Shown: positions 12,313-24,530 of the stretch, piece by piece
Position numbering within the stretch: position 1 is the first letter of the stretch
How the letters are laid out: each line of letters starts with the position of its first letter
DNA from: Strongylocentrotus purpuratus
Lineage: Eukaryota > Echinodermata > Echinoidea > Camarodonta > Strongylocentrotidae
Reading direction: 5' to 3'
Length of the DNA stretch: 64,000 bases
Assembly: GCF_000002235.5 (NCBI RefSeq)
Contig: NW_022145604.1
Span: 1,406,839 to 1,470,838 of the forward strand
Notes under the pieces: model-generated
Databases searched by the model: none
Told to the model about the DNA's origin: nothing
Seen by the model: the letters and a program-made list of their open reading frames with translations, nothing else
Program-made: the position numbers and the translations under genes

Positions 12313-13018
12313 GATTCCGCATTCCGAAGCGGGCGAAGAAGGCACACTCCGCCTCATTTGAGTGGGAAGGGGCGGGGGTGTTGGAATCGTCTCGTTTAAG
12401 TATGTGTTTTTCTGTTACCACAAATAATTCTAATTCAATCGTTTAAGGGTATTTGGGCTATGCATGGTCTCCTATTGTGCCTGGATGACATCTATACCTC
12501 ACAGTCTATCGTATTGATTAGGTTATCTTGATTTCGGAGATACAGACTTCTCTAGACTGTGGGATCAGGAAGCATCTTGTCGATGGGTACCATAACCCCC
12601 AAGCTGTTTTCGTAAGTTGTGCAAATTTTGACTAAATTTAGGAACCTGACCTATCTCGCAATGGCAACTTGAGACAGGATTGTGTAACGGCTTCAGATCC
12701 ATGAAAGAGACACCTGTTTTCGGAATTTAATAAAAGGTCATGCTATATTTAACAGGACTTCTGTTACACAAAGAATACGATCGACCATTGAGGGGCTCAA
12801 TTACTGACTCGTGACTCGATCGGTGACGCTAATATATGATAACACAGAAGTGAGACACAAGAGTGTAAACGAGCTTCTTGTTTGGATATCATAAATTATG
12901 GCAAACTCCTGAATGTATCGACAGAGACATCAAAAAGATATAGTGTGCTAGCCCACTTTTCCTCCATTATACAATAGTCATGCAGTTACCATTTATATAA
13001 AGAAGAACACGGATTTCC

Positions 13019-13097
13019 TTCAACCAGTTACAGCATAATAAATAAATAAACTGATGAATTAAATGTGTACATATCCTCTTGTGTGATATTCCCTTTC
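13019..13097 (+). repeat. Direct duplication, copy 1
   Basis: The 79 bp starting ttcaaccagttacagcataa recur at 13583-13660 with only a few changes. Both copies contain the aataaataaataaactgatg run and end tgtgatattccctttt-like. Confidence 0.85.
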
Positions 13098-13582
13098 GTC
13101 AAATATTGGGCGCTATTTGGAGAAAATCTTTGCTCTGTAATGGCCTTTCTAATATTCCTCGATCAAAATAAATCATTGCGGTTAAAATAGCTCTGCCTCT
13201 CTTTCAAAATTCATCGTCGAATAAAGCAGGAAACTCTTTGGAACGATGAGGAAATGTCGAATTCTACATTACCCTATTTTGAACTACCATTTTGTGGAAG
13301 CTGTATTGTAATCAAATAGAAGAACAAAATCTATCACCGTATTGATTGCTTGATATTTCAATCATTTGATAAAGTGTTGATATAAAGCGAAGTCAAACTT
13401 TTCATAAAGATTTAGTGACAAGATTAATCATATTGTATTTATTTTTGTGTGTGGGATTTAATTTAAGGATTTTTGGGGGGTCACTTTATGATCTGCAAGC
13501 GCATTTTGATGTTTTTTCTAATAATTACTTTGACATTCTTATAGGTTCTTGAGATTTATCTGTTGGCTGTTTTCCATGATAG

Positions 13583-13660
13583 TTCAACCAGTTACAGCAT
13601 AATAAATAAATAAACTGATGAATTAAATGAGTAAACTTCCTCTTGTGTGATATTCCCTTT
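13583..13660 (+). repeat. Direct duplication, copy 2
   Basis: Near-identical to 13019-13097, 564 bp downstream. The intervening DNA has no sign of an inserted coding element. Confidence 0.85.
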
Positions 13661-14179
13661 TGGTTGCTTTTCGTTAATGGAAATATACACAATATTTAAA
13701 ACAGACACCACCCCTTAAAGAAAAGGGTGGCGTGATGGGGAAAAGGGGTATTCCTATGGATCATGTGGATAGACCCCTTGAGGATGAGGGATAAGAAATG
13801 AAAGTGATCTTTACGCGCTTGGATTCAGATGTGATCTAGAGATGATGAGAAGAGTAATACAAACGAGATAGACACGTGACCTTTCAAGGAGGATTTGGAA
13901 ATTGACAAGAGCTTTAAAAAAGAGGAAAGGAAATGACAACTATGATCTGCTAGAACATCACCAGATGAACAAAATGTCTGATTTTCTTTCAAAAGTAAGA
14001 TATCTTAGAATATCCCTCTTTTGCAATTGTATGATCATATAAGGGCATTTCCATGTTGTGTTTTGTGCAATTGTCGGCATCTTTCTGCTTCAGTCTGTTT
14101 TCATTCAAAAGGATTGGTTGAAGTGAAACTTTATGTATATAACTTTTTATAACCATTGTCTGTGTCTGTTATATACATA

Positions 14180-14297
14180 ATTTGATTAGTTTTATTTGTT
14201 AATATTATTATTATCATTGTTGTTGTTATTATCATTATTATTATTGTTATGATTATAGTTATTGTTATTATTATTATTGTTATTATTATTATTTGAC
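14180..14297 (+). repeat. ATT/GTT trinucleotide-rich tract
   Basis: Degenerate TTA/TTG/TCA triplets over about 110 bp. Confidence 0.9.
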
Positions 14298-14299
14298 CC

Positions 14300-15884
14300 T
14301 TTCCCTCTCTAATATTAGACAGGAGTGTATCAAGCACAAACCCTGTTGCTTAGACTCCTCTTTGACAATGCACACATGGACATAAAACCCAAGCTATTTT
14401 CATCACCTTGATTTCTTGTGATAAACCATTTATCAGTACAGTCAACTCTACACACAAATCGGGTAAATATATCTGCTTGTTAATCATGTCATAAAACTGT
14501 TAATATTTTGGTAAGTTCTCGTAAAGCATGAGCATTTCAAAATAAACGATCCTGGAACTGTACTTTGTCCAGTGGACTATAGGGAGACATAAAATGCCAC
14601 TGATATATACGGTTACGATGACTAAGTACAAATATTCCCTCTGGAGATACGATTTTAGATATACAAATTGTATTATTATTATTGTTACTAAAAAAAAATT
14701 ATAAAGTGACTCAATGCAGCAAATGAAGCGAATTAAGACACGTATATGATGTAATTGGCTCAATAATTGTGTCTATAATCTACCTATGGTATTTACATCA
14801 GTTTTTAATCCTGCTCTGTCTTCGGGCCCTGCTATTACTATACCCCCAGTAATTTCCAGGTACCCGAGATATCAATTAAGAACGTTACAAGTTCCACGAC
14901 ATCCTTATGTATACTAAAACTTTAAGAAAGAAAAAAATACACTGTAAATTAAAACACCACCCCCCCTTCCATTTAGGGTAATATGATTTTGAGGAAGTAA
15001 TTTTTAAAACTGATATTTCAATTATGTTCAGAGATTGCTGAGGAGGCAAGTAGCCTTTGTATATCTCATATTATTCGGAGAAATGTTGCAGCATTTTCAT
15101 GAACTCGACCGGGAAATGGGTACAAATCCACACCACTTAGGTTCGAATTAGTGGGAGAATCACATGGATTTTAGTGCTTATCAAAAGCATTCAAGGTCAT
15201 GCCATGTTTTCTTGATATGATTCTAGAGGCTATAGGGCTTGGGCTTGCCATCACAGCCAAGACGTTTCTTAGGTGATTCTTTTTAATTCTTTGGTGATAG
15301 CATAATCTGTATGGATTTGATTAGAATGACAATGCTAAGTGATTGGAAAAGGAAATGTTTGTGTCAGTGTTTTTGTAATTCATCAGTGTAATAGCATTAT
15401 TAGCCCTTTATTCTCTATCACCCAACCTCCTCTACACATTACCAAATTCACCTCTCCTTTCCTCTTAATAATCTATTCGGTGCCTCAGTGTTGATTTTTT
15501 TTCACTTCTTTTTTTCTTCTTCATTATGTCCGTCTCGCAATCCCCCCCCCCCATGTTCTTCTTTTTCTTTTTCCTTTTTTAATAATATAAATACACTTTG
15601 TTTGCTAGTTGCTGCATCTATAGAACTACGTCTTTTGAGAAACTACAGTGATTGATCACTTATGCAGAGCCAAAAAAGGGCCGGTCAAATTGTCACTTGG
15701 CCTGCGGAACACAGAGGTTTATTCATAGCCAAGTCCATAGAGGATTCCATATATTGTTGATCAGTTCTTGGATACGCCAGTCCGAGAAAAGACCCTATAG
15801 TATGTCTGTCTGTCTATATTTCTGACTCTTCCTGTCCTAACCCATATTCTTCTACTATTTTCTCTCTCATTTCCCCCTCCCTCC

Positions 15885-15929
<45 letters not shown>

Positions 15930-17075
15930 TAGTAGGTCCATGCTCTTAGTCAATATCTCCCCTCTCTTTTTCTCTCTAAATAACTATTTGTGTATATAAT
16001 TTATTTCATGAATAAAAAGCTTAATTTAAATCATTATACATTATGATTTCATTATATTCAAATCATTAAACTCGAGAAGCTAAAGATTTGTTCCACTTCA
16101 TTTGAGGGTTGTAAACTCAATGTTATTACTGTAGTTCCTTTGAAACACATTCTCCTATCTGTTTCAATGCGTATTGCGTAATAGTTCGCAAATTATTTAT
16201 ATTTACGACAAATGTTTTATATTTTTGATGGTTGGATAATGAACATGGAATTAAACAGAGACTGTAAATCAGGGTAGACATTTAGACCCGCGTTCATAAC
16301 AAGTGAACATGAGATGTGCTTTTTAGTTTTAACAATATTTCTTGTAGCAAAATACTTGTGTTGGTTATTATGCGCCCGAATGATTAAAAGGAAATAACTA
16401 AAACTTACCCAGGTAGCTTAAGGGGATGACTAGATCGGTCGAATATTTAAATCCATTTGTCTATTAATCCATCAGCTTAAATAAAGGGTGATTTCGTCAT
16501 CTCTTCCCTACTAACCATTACAACTGTCTGAGTCCGAGAAGTCGACGCCATGAAGCATCCAGAACAATTGTTGCTTCTTCAATCAGAATCTCTACACCAA
16601 AGAAAACATAGCGCCTCAAGCCCTAATATTAAATCACTTCTTTTTTGAAAATTATTCACGAAAGTGAAACGATATGGGACCTGAGATTGTAATATGGAGA
16701 CTCTGAATCAGGTTATAATAACATTCATATTACCTAACGCAGAAGCTCAGCAGTGCTTTCGGATGTGGTGTCACTGAAATTCAACCTTTGGCATTGTTTG
16801 GAAAGCCAGACATTTCTACCAAATGATGAAGAAACCCCGATGTCATTTTTGCAGGATATTTTGCCACGTTAGAGTCGAATTCGCATCAACATCTGCAGGA
16901 GATTCGTACCTTCTTTTATTTTTGAGGAGAGAGTTTTCCGACTTTTTAAGGATCACAACAACCAGATAACAACATCTACCAAACCATGCATACTAGACTC
17001 CTCATTGCGACCAACTTTGCTCTTTTTGTTTGGGGATCTCAACTTTCACATTTTTTGTTATATTTCGCGTCGTAT
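14300..17075. other. Unassigned apart from the CT microsatellite
   Basis: Mixed AT-rich DNA. The minus-strand donor-like site cctgg|gtaagt near 16409 has stops in all frames behind it. Confidence 0.45.
15889..15926 (+). repeat. (CT)n microsatellite
   Basis: About 19 units after a pyrimidine-rich lead-in from 15840. Confidence 0.95.
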
Positions 17076-17078
17076 CTA

Positions 17079-17181
17079 CACTTCCTTTGAAACACTTATA
17101 GCTTTGTTATCGTGCTTTTTTACCTATTACACTTCCTTTGAAACACTTATAGCTTTGTTATCGTGCTTTTTTGCCTATTAT
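17079..17181 (+). repeat. Tandem duplication, 51-bp unit x2
   Basis: cacttcctttgaaacactta... starts at 17079 and 17130 and the copies are almost identical. The unit is a multiple of three, which is why a chance frame spans both copies. Confidence 0.9.
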
Positions 17182-17503
17182 ACTTCTTTTAAGTTTTCTA
17201 CCTGTATTGTCTTGTCACACCTCAGCTTTTGGATTTGATCCGTTTCTATGCGAATATGAAAGAAATCAACTTAAAAATTTCAAACTCTAAACTAAATATG
17301 CTAAACTAAAAAAAAACGATTAACAAAAACAAATCTTAGCTGTTTCGAGGGTGATTTGATCTTCGTAAATGTTGTTGTTCGTGTTTTGGGCTATAGAACT
17401 TAAAATCGAAATGAAAATTCTTTGCAATGAAAAAATCGTTTCAACCAATCATTACTCAATAATGCTAAATATATTGCTCATTGCGGATGCAGTATCGAAA
17501 ATA

Positions 17504-17655
17504 ATATCGCTAGCGATATTCGTTTGTCTCGCAATGTATGGTCATCACGCTTGCTTACATTATATGTTATCACCTGACGGAGTGTTTGCAGCGGCGCACG
17601 AAACGTAGTGATCTTTTAGATCCATTGCGAGACACACGAATATCACTAGCGATAT
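17504..17655. repeat. Inverted repeat with a palindromic core
   Basis: 33-bp arms 17504-17536 and 17623-17655 (atatcgctagcgatattcgt... and its complement) with about two mismatches and an 86-nt spacer. The left arm contains a perfect 16-bp palindrome, atatcgctagcgatat. Confidence 0.7.
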
Positions 17656-17802
17656 CATTTTAAATAATTACTCATTTTACAACATTGATTAAAATCAAAA
17701 ACAGCATAAAATGCAGTGAAGCATTTTTCATCCTTCAAAACCACGTTGACGTACGGGAAGACATATTGCCCACGTGGAATTTCAGAAGGTGTAGGGGCGG
17801 GA

Positions 17803-17815
17803 GGGGGGGGGGGGG
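17803..17815 (+). repeat. G homopolymer
   Basis: About 13 G after a G-rich lead-in from 17794. Confidence 0.9.
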
Positions 17816-18189
17816 TTACAGGACGAAGCAGGAGTAAGCCTAACGCTCTGGCGGGTACATGTACATGTTTTATTCACTAAAGATTCACTTATTTCAGAAA
17901 AGATCGCACCTCTATGCCAACGGGGGCAATCGCTCTCTTGGGATTGAAGCTGAACGTTTGCAGAACAATATCACATCCTGCTGGCTGAAAGTAGCTCTGC
18001 TGAAGAGCTAGGTGATGGGCCTTTACATCTCGAGTGGATATATAGACATGGATGAGAGCAAAGGGGAGGGTGTATCAAATAAAATGCCGAGTTGTAACTC
18101 AGTAGCAGGAAGTACAGGAGTATTATGTGCGAAATGGACAAGTTAAAAGAAAGGTATTCCGTGGTTAGAGGATTGAGGGTGGGAAGAGT

Positions 18190-18332
18190 CGAAACTGAGA
18201 AAGAGAGGGAGAGGGAGACAGAGAGACAGAGCGGGATAGAGAGAAAGAGAGAGAGAGAGAGAGAAAGAGAGATAGAGCGAGGTTAGAGGATAAATGGTGG
18301 GAAGAGACGAAAAAGAAGAGAGAGAGAGAGAG

Positions 18333-18374
<42 letters not shown>

Positions 18375-18545
18375 GAAAGAGATGGAGGGAGAGAGAGAGA
18401 GAGAGAAAGCAAAATGAAAACAGAAAGAGGACATGGTGAAAAATGGAGAGGTAATGATAGACAGAGAAGATAAGAGAGAGATGGAGAAAGAGAGAGAGAG
18501 AGAGATGAAGAGAGATTAGTGAAAAACTAAGAGAAAGGGAGGAGG
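18190..18545 (+). repeat. Long GA-rich polypurine tract
   Basis: About 350 bp of (GA)n with interruptions. The segment ggttagagga...gtgggaagag.cgaaa occurs twice (about 18164 and 18280), so part of it has duplicated. All frames called here are serine/leucine low-complexity artefacts. Confidence 0.95.
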
Positions 18546-19628
18546 GATTTAGGATAGAACTGAAATATTTGTATTTGATGGTAAAGGATTGGCATTTCGT
18601 GCGGCGCCACATTACCTTTCGTCCTTCACACACGAAAGTGTTATGCCTATCTTATAAGACAAAACAATGCTGAATACTAAAATAAAACAAAAGAGGCGGG
18701 TAAAGTAATTTATTCTGACTTTAAAGACAAATATACAAACCTGTATCAACACACAGCTTGAGCACTTAGGCAAATGTAAGTCCGAAAACATATTTTTCGA
18801 CCAGAAAGCAGCAACCTTATCCTCACCATTGATTGGTATGTTATCGACACTGCATTATTCACGAGCAACGTCTAGTCAAACGAGTGTTCGTTTCTTGCAT
18901 AGTGGAAGCGCTTTCTCCATGAAAAGCTGGGCAGAAGTCATGAAATACTAGGCTTTTTCAATTTCTTTCAGACGTATTATTGGTTTTCGCTTTTTCGCTT
19001 TCAACGGTATTATAAATGTATACTCTTTAATCACTTTGCAAGTCTCTTATGTATATCTATTCCTAGTTTAACGGTATCGCAAAGACTTATCAGAAATCAA
19101 CGCACCGGTAAAATCAAATAAATATTGGACATCCCGTGGAAACCATGATCGAATTACATAATGCCTCATTGTAACCATGATAATGTTCCCACATATCGAA
19201 AGACCGGCGATGTTCATGACTAATGAAATGGCCTTGGGTGGATGTGTTCGAATGTCTCCTCTTTTATTTGAACCTTAGTGATAAGCGTTGAGTTCTTATT
19301 TGATCAAACTTGAAAAGAGACACGGGATGGGAAAGAGGAGCATGTTTTATCTGAGTATTCGTTATAGAAAATCACCAACAACAAAATAGAACAAGAAACA
19401 CATTAATAAACAAATAAAAACAACAAAAGAACAACCAAACAACGGCTATGAACATATACCAATTTGATGCACCCTTGCTTCGGGTCCAGACGGTGTTTAT
19501 CATAAGGGGGGAGGGGGGCACTTCGATTAAAAATGAAACAAAACAACAAAGAATAACTTATTATCAAGCTTTACCTTATTGTCAGGAAGCTATGCCACTT
19601 TAATAGCTATGTTCATGCTATAATAACA
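18546..19628. other. Unassigned
   Basis: No gene or repeat recognised between the GA tract and the TTAA element. Confidence 0.5.
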
Positions 19629-20130
19629 TTAAAGGTAATACAAAGTTTTGGGAAATTTTGAAAATTGGGTGGATAGTGATTCTTTACCATTTTTATATAT
19701 TTGGATGCCCCTGGGGATGCATTATAAGCACTAGAAAAAATAGCCCCTAAAACACTTCTGCTTTCGAGAAAAATTGAATTAAAAAATTTGCCGGTAAATT
19801 TTGATAAATTTCAAATAGCGCCCATACGGCCGTACAATGTTAGCTGCGACCATGAAAATCTCAGAATATGTAGTTGTGATATATAATTTCCAAACGGGAA
19901 TAGCTAATCGGTCGATTTTAGTCAAGAAAGATTGTTTTATAGCTGAATTAATATCTTGACCTTGAGAGGGAGCTATACATCAAAAAGAGTTTATTATTTA
20001 TAATTTCAAAACTTTAGACTCATTTTCAACCGCGACAACGATCACTAATATTGTAGGATCGCATTTGCTTCCATTATGTTCATTTGAACCAAATTCATGA
20101 CCCCATACCAAAACTTTGTATTACCTTTAA
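19629..20130. mobile_element. TTAA-flanked miniature element, 502 bp
   Basis: The ends are TTAAAGGTAATACAAAGTTT plus TGG and the exact complement, a 23-bp perfect terminal inverted repeat. The TTAA at each edge suggests a TTAA target site, as used by Kolobok and piggyBac transposases. The interior is AT-rich and non-coding. Kolobok-type is a guess from the TTAA and the AAAGG start. Confidence 0.85.
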
Positions 20131-20478
20131 CCAGAAGGAAAATCTTGAACATGTAATAATAAATATCATGTCTACCTGATACAAGTAGTTAGAGGTAAAT
20201 ACATTTTACTAAGGGGAATACGATGACGTATTTTGCCCGAATAAAAACTTCCAAGTGTGCCCTCTAAGAAAAAATGATATTAACATACATATAGTTAAGT
20301 ACATGTTGATGAATTGTGTATCTTTATATATTACATTTGAGTTTAATACCAGGCATTTAAAGTTGTTAACAATATAGTGAGAAAACCTTGCCATCTATGA
20401 GTTGATCGTAAAGGATGGACACTGCAGCCCGCTAGCTCCTCGGTGCGTACGCGTTGAGATTCTATCTGATCATTCTAC

Positions 20479-20559
20479 TTTTCACGAAGTGACGGTAGTG
20501 AGGAAAATCGTAATGCAAAGTGAATGCAATTGTTTTTCACTACCGTCACTTCGTGAAAA
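20479..20559. repeat. Inverted repeat, 23-bp perfect arms
   Basis: ttttcacgaagtgacggtag (20479-20501) pairs exactly with 20537-20559 across a 35-nt loop. Outer words cgttgagat (about 20450) and atctcaacg (about 20600) pair too, so a longer decayed palindrome is likely. Confidence 0.75.
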
Positions 20560-20654
20560 CAGCGACGAATTAATTGATGGACATTCGTCGGGTTTCATAT
20601 CTCAACGTGATTTTGTACATGTTTATTTACATATTTATTTGTCAAATAACGTTT

Positions 20655-20760
20655 ATCATCCAATTCAATTCAATTCAAATGAGGTTTTATTCAAGACTTG
20701 TCAAAATGTCCAAAGACTAAAAATGCAAATTTACAGCAAACATACAATCCTATAAAAAAA
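20655..20760 (-). mobile_element. Retroposon-like 3' tail (TTGAA repeat)
   Basis: Read on the minus strand: a ttgaataaaacctcatttga tail followed by ttgaattgaattgg. A polyadenylation-like AATAAA near a short ATTGA repeat is also seen at about 1211-1240 and 4500-4520. Confidence 0.4.
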
Positions 20761-20772
20761 AAAGCATTCAAA

Positions 20773-20775
<3 letters not shown>

Positions 20776-20836
<61 letters not shown>
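20776..20836 (+). repeat. (TA)n microsatellite, about 30 units
   Basis: Perfect TA run between two retroelement-like tails (20655-20760 and 20840-20960). It may have grown from a TA-rich target or tail. Confidence 0.97.
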
Positions 20837-20838
<2 letters not shown>

Positions 20839-20839
20839 C

Positions 20840-20960
20840 GTGAAGAAAAGTCTAGGAAAGTAAGACGTAGCTGTACTTTACAAGTTTATTACGAGATTTC
20901 GGCTTGTGAGGCCTTCCTCAGGTTCTGAAGGGCAAACACATAAATAAACAAATACATTGT
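20840..20960 (-). mobile_element. Possible retroelement end (ggcc hairpin motif)
   Basis: On the minus strand it reads cctgaggaaggcctcacaag then ccgaaatctcgtaataaact. Motifs of this shape are, from memory, common near the ends of LINE or Penelope-like retroelements in invertebrates. No reverse-transcriptase frame is present. Confidence 0.3.
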
Positions 20961-22435
20961 ATAAACAAATATACATGGCATATAAACTTAATATCACTCA
21001 ATCATAGCCAAGCATCGTGAACAAAGAAAACAAAGCAAATGAGAGCAAATATATAAAAGATGAATAAATGTTTACATCAAAACATCAAAGCAGTAACACA
21101 AAAACAAAACAAAAAAAGATACCCCAAAAATACAAGATATAAAATATTGCTAGCAAAAATGAGTAAATGTATCGGCGAGTGCAAGGTAGAATATGAAATA
21201 TGTCCGTCAACACATTAAAAGTGATAGTTTTAATGAATGTTTAAACATATTTTGAGGCAGTTTACAATTTCTTACTGATAGTACTCTTCAATTCGTATTT
21301 ATTCCAAACAAAGTTTGAAATATAGAAATGCCAAGCTTTAGTCATTAATGTAGTTATCATTATTACTGTCGGTTCGTTGGGATCAGGCCTTTGTCATTTA
21401 TTGTTTTGTTATGCTTATATTAGAATAGACAGCGCAGGCATGTAAATTTCTACAAGATGCGAGGTGTATAATGAATTATTCATGAAGCACTGTAGAGGTA
21501 CATACAAATTTGTTTTGTTTTTTTACTGAGAGTGTAGTGAGTAGGTATTGAAGTGGGTACGAATCACTGTGAGGACGTGAGGGTGTCGGGCTTGTTTGAC
21601 TAGACGAACATCCAAGGCTACATGAAATGTGATGAATATAAGAGCTAGTCGAGGTTTGGGCTGGAGATGGGAAATAAGTGAAACTATTGGAAAGAATGAA
21701 TAAATAGAGAGCTGGATAGACAAATATACAGTAAGCAGGGAATAAAGAGTGAAAAGGAAACGAAATATTGTGGAGAGAGATGAAATGAAGAGGAGAGGTA
21801 AAAGGAAGTGAGGGAGAGAATTCGAGTAGGAATAGAAAGTGAAAGAACGAATTAAAACAAAAATACAAATGCAGTTTTTGCAGAGAAATATTCCACCCTC
21901 CCCATTCGCCAAAATGTACGCTGCAGGTGTTCATTTTTGTTTAGATCCTTTCCCGTGTTATAACCTTCTTAACCCTTAAGCAACTAAGCACGTACAGACA
22001 TTAATCTTATCCAGACTCAATAATGTTTAGAACCGTTTGCCATAACTCCAAAGACCTTAATAATAGGATTCATTTGGAGAAAGATCTTGTCAACCCCGTG
22101 AAGGCAGTGTAATAAAACAGACAACTTTTCATAATTGAAGTGATTTTGTTTCTTGCTATTTAGACTTTGCAAGTATGTAATCTTCTATTCCTAACTTTCA
22201 GATGACTATAATGTATTAGTCATGAAAGTTTGAGAGGTATATACATTGTGTTTGCCGCCAGAGAGATCGAGGTGTGAAGGTTTTGAGGTGCTTCGTATGG
22301 TTTGACAAGATGAACATTCACGCCTATAGATACGAGTCGCAAGGGACCAAGGTTATGTTCAGATTTTAGAGGGTATGAGATGAATGTTAGAAGAAGGATT
22401 TCAGTAACTCAACGTGACGAAGAAAGAAAGGGAAA

Positions 22436-22437
<2 letters not shown>
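20961..22437. other. Unassigned, partly purine-rich
   Basis: A-rich to about 21130. Parts of 21540-21690 and 22265-22400 look like diverged copies of each other (ttgactagacgaacat and ttgacaagatgaacat). The 152-codon minus frame at 21476-21934 is Ser/Phe/Leu-rich and follows the purine bias. Confidence 0.45.

Positions 22438-22440
<3 letters not shown>

Positions 22441-22473
<33 letters not shown>
22441..22473 (+). repeat. (AG)n microsatellite
   Basis: About 16 units following a purine-rich stretch. Confidence 0.95.
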
Positions 22474-22476
<3 letters not shown>

Positions 22477-22510
22477 AGGGGATGAGTACAGTTTGAAGAA
22501 ATTTAGTTTA

Positions 22511-22765
22511 GTGCTTAAAGGTAAAGACGAGTTTTGGAAACGCCCCCTCTCAAAAAATTAAATGGAAGCTCTTATTACCAATCATGTGTAAGAATATGTT
22601 TTGAATAATACGTAATGATGCAAATTTTGCCGACAAAAACCCCTACTAATTGATATATTTGATATATATACATATTTCTATGTACAGTGCTTGTAACTCG
22701 ATTCCACGACGTTTCTTTTACAATGCAATCGCAGGACCATAACTGGTCTTTATTTTTAACATTGC
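22511..22765. mobile_element. Diverged relative of the 28.7-kb element
   Basis: Starts gcttaaaggtaaagacgagt and later contains gtacagtgcttgtaactcg and acaatgcaatcgcaggacc, matching blocks near 28900 and 29035. The right edge (ataactggtctttattttt) is a worn form of the terminal repeat. Confidence 0.55.
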
Positions 22766-23475
22766 AAGATAGATACAGTTGGAGGGAGTTAGGATTGATT
22801 TCTTCATATTTCCTACTTTAACCAAAAAAATCGGAGAGTGTTATGTCATAAACATTTGCATAACAATCTTCTTCTAAGACGAAAAACACCATATATAGTA
22901 CAACGTATTGAGAATTTATTAATGATTTATTAATCTTTTAATTAGAATTTTTTTTAGAGTGCTCTAATTGAAAGCAATGTAGAAAGCCTGCAATTTCGTC
23001 TTCTTCTGTATTTCGTTGGATATACTGTAGTACATACAAATGTAGAATTTATAGGCAAGTATTGAAATTGTATTTTATAATTTCACATTACCACGACATA
23101 TCCATACATAGGATGCGTCACAATAATACCCAAACATAAGATCAATTATGCAGCCTATTGTTCGAATTTACTGCTAGGCGCAAACGAATATCTTGACGTC
23201 AGCAAAGGATTATGTCCTAAGAGCTGAATACCAATAACACATCAAAATAAATAAAATAGTCATTCGTTTTGCGATTAGGGATTGTGGTTGAAAAGAATGA
23301 TCAGATTCTAGCTCTGTTTTTTTTTTCGATGATTGAAAATGTAATAATATTTGGATTGTATTTTATCTTGAACAATGGGTATGTACAGTAACAGCGCATA
23401 GCAAGTCAAGTATAGAAGCCATCCAGGTATGTTTTCATACCGACTGACAAGTGTGTGTCCCCATGGAGCAAGCTG

Positions 23476-23580
23476 CAGAGAGAGAGAGAGAGAGGGAGAA
23501 AAAAAGAGAGAAAGAAGAAGAGCAAGAGAGAGGGGGGGGGGGGGGAGAGAGAAATAGGGACAGAGAGGGGGGGAGGGGTG
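23476..23580 (+). repeat. GA and G-run polypurine tract
   Basis: (AG)n, an A5 run, and a G run of about 13 (23533-23545), all purine on the plus strand for some 100 bp. Confidence 0.95.
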
Positions 23581-24530
23581 TCCGACCGCCAAAACCAAAC
23601 GTGCCAAACCCCTAATGTACAGACAAGCATTTTAGACTGCAAAAGGAACCTGAAAAACGGCAACCCCTAATTTTTTATATGCCACGGAATGCTAACTCAG
23701 CTTATTTCAACTTCCTACATGTTTATGCAACGACCGGACGACCATGATTTAACGTGCACTCTATCATAATCCCCATAAGAGCAAGAACTAAAAGTAGAAT
23801 AAGAACTTAGTCGTTAACTAACTATGATGTAACCATGCTCAGGCACGCACTTCATCCACACACCTTTTGATTTACGTATTCATTTGCAGGTCCGTTACTA
23901 TTAGTAAAAAAAAAAAAGAAGCTAGAATCCCCTGCCCTTAGTATCTTCCCGATAAAAATAACAGTGCTTGTGCATGGCGTTTCTCTTCATGATATTTTTT
24001 TAGACAAAAACAAATGGCAGTGCTTCATCATGCACCCAACGCACATATCGGAGATGCATACTACATTTTTATGACATACATGCAAGTTTTTCTGTACTAT
24101 TGCAATGTTGTTGTTGATGATGTAGTTCTTTTTTGTGCATTTTTTTTCTTCTTCAATTTAGGGTTAATTGTAATACAGGGTGAATCAAATGAAATTATCC
24201 CTATTAAAGATCACCGTTGTTTGTATCACTTATTTTTCCACTCGAGGTATCTATAACTTCATCAGAAGACTTTCCGAGCCCCAAGACCTTTTCTACTCCC
24301 AGCACCAGTGTATGTTTCGTTGAGGTTGTAGATCAAGTTCTTCTGATGAATTACCGCCGACGGCAAAATACGACCTTTCGAGAAAAAAAATCACGTGATT
24401 TACTGAAAAGCATTCTTAACATTTGAAAAGAATGTTCTGTTTGCTGATTTGGATGATCATCTTGACTTCTTATCTCTTTGCCCGTAACTGCGTTATTGCA
24501 TATACATTTCACCCTTTGAAAAGCAATAAC

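Noticed and set aside
13019-13660. LTR-like pair of direct repeats
   Set aside because: The repeats are only 78 bp, lack TG...CA ends, primer-binding site and polypurine tract, and the 0.5 kb between them has no coding content.
18143-18633. Three overlapping Ser/Leu-rich minus-strand frames
   Set aside because: They are translations of the GA-rich polypurine tract; dinucleotide repeats lack stops in these frames.
21476-21934. 152-codon minus-strand frame with an overlapping 129-codon frame
   Set aside because: Both follow from purine bias of the plus strand (Ser/Phe/Leu-rich), and two long frames in the same place point to composition, not coding.
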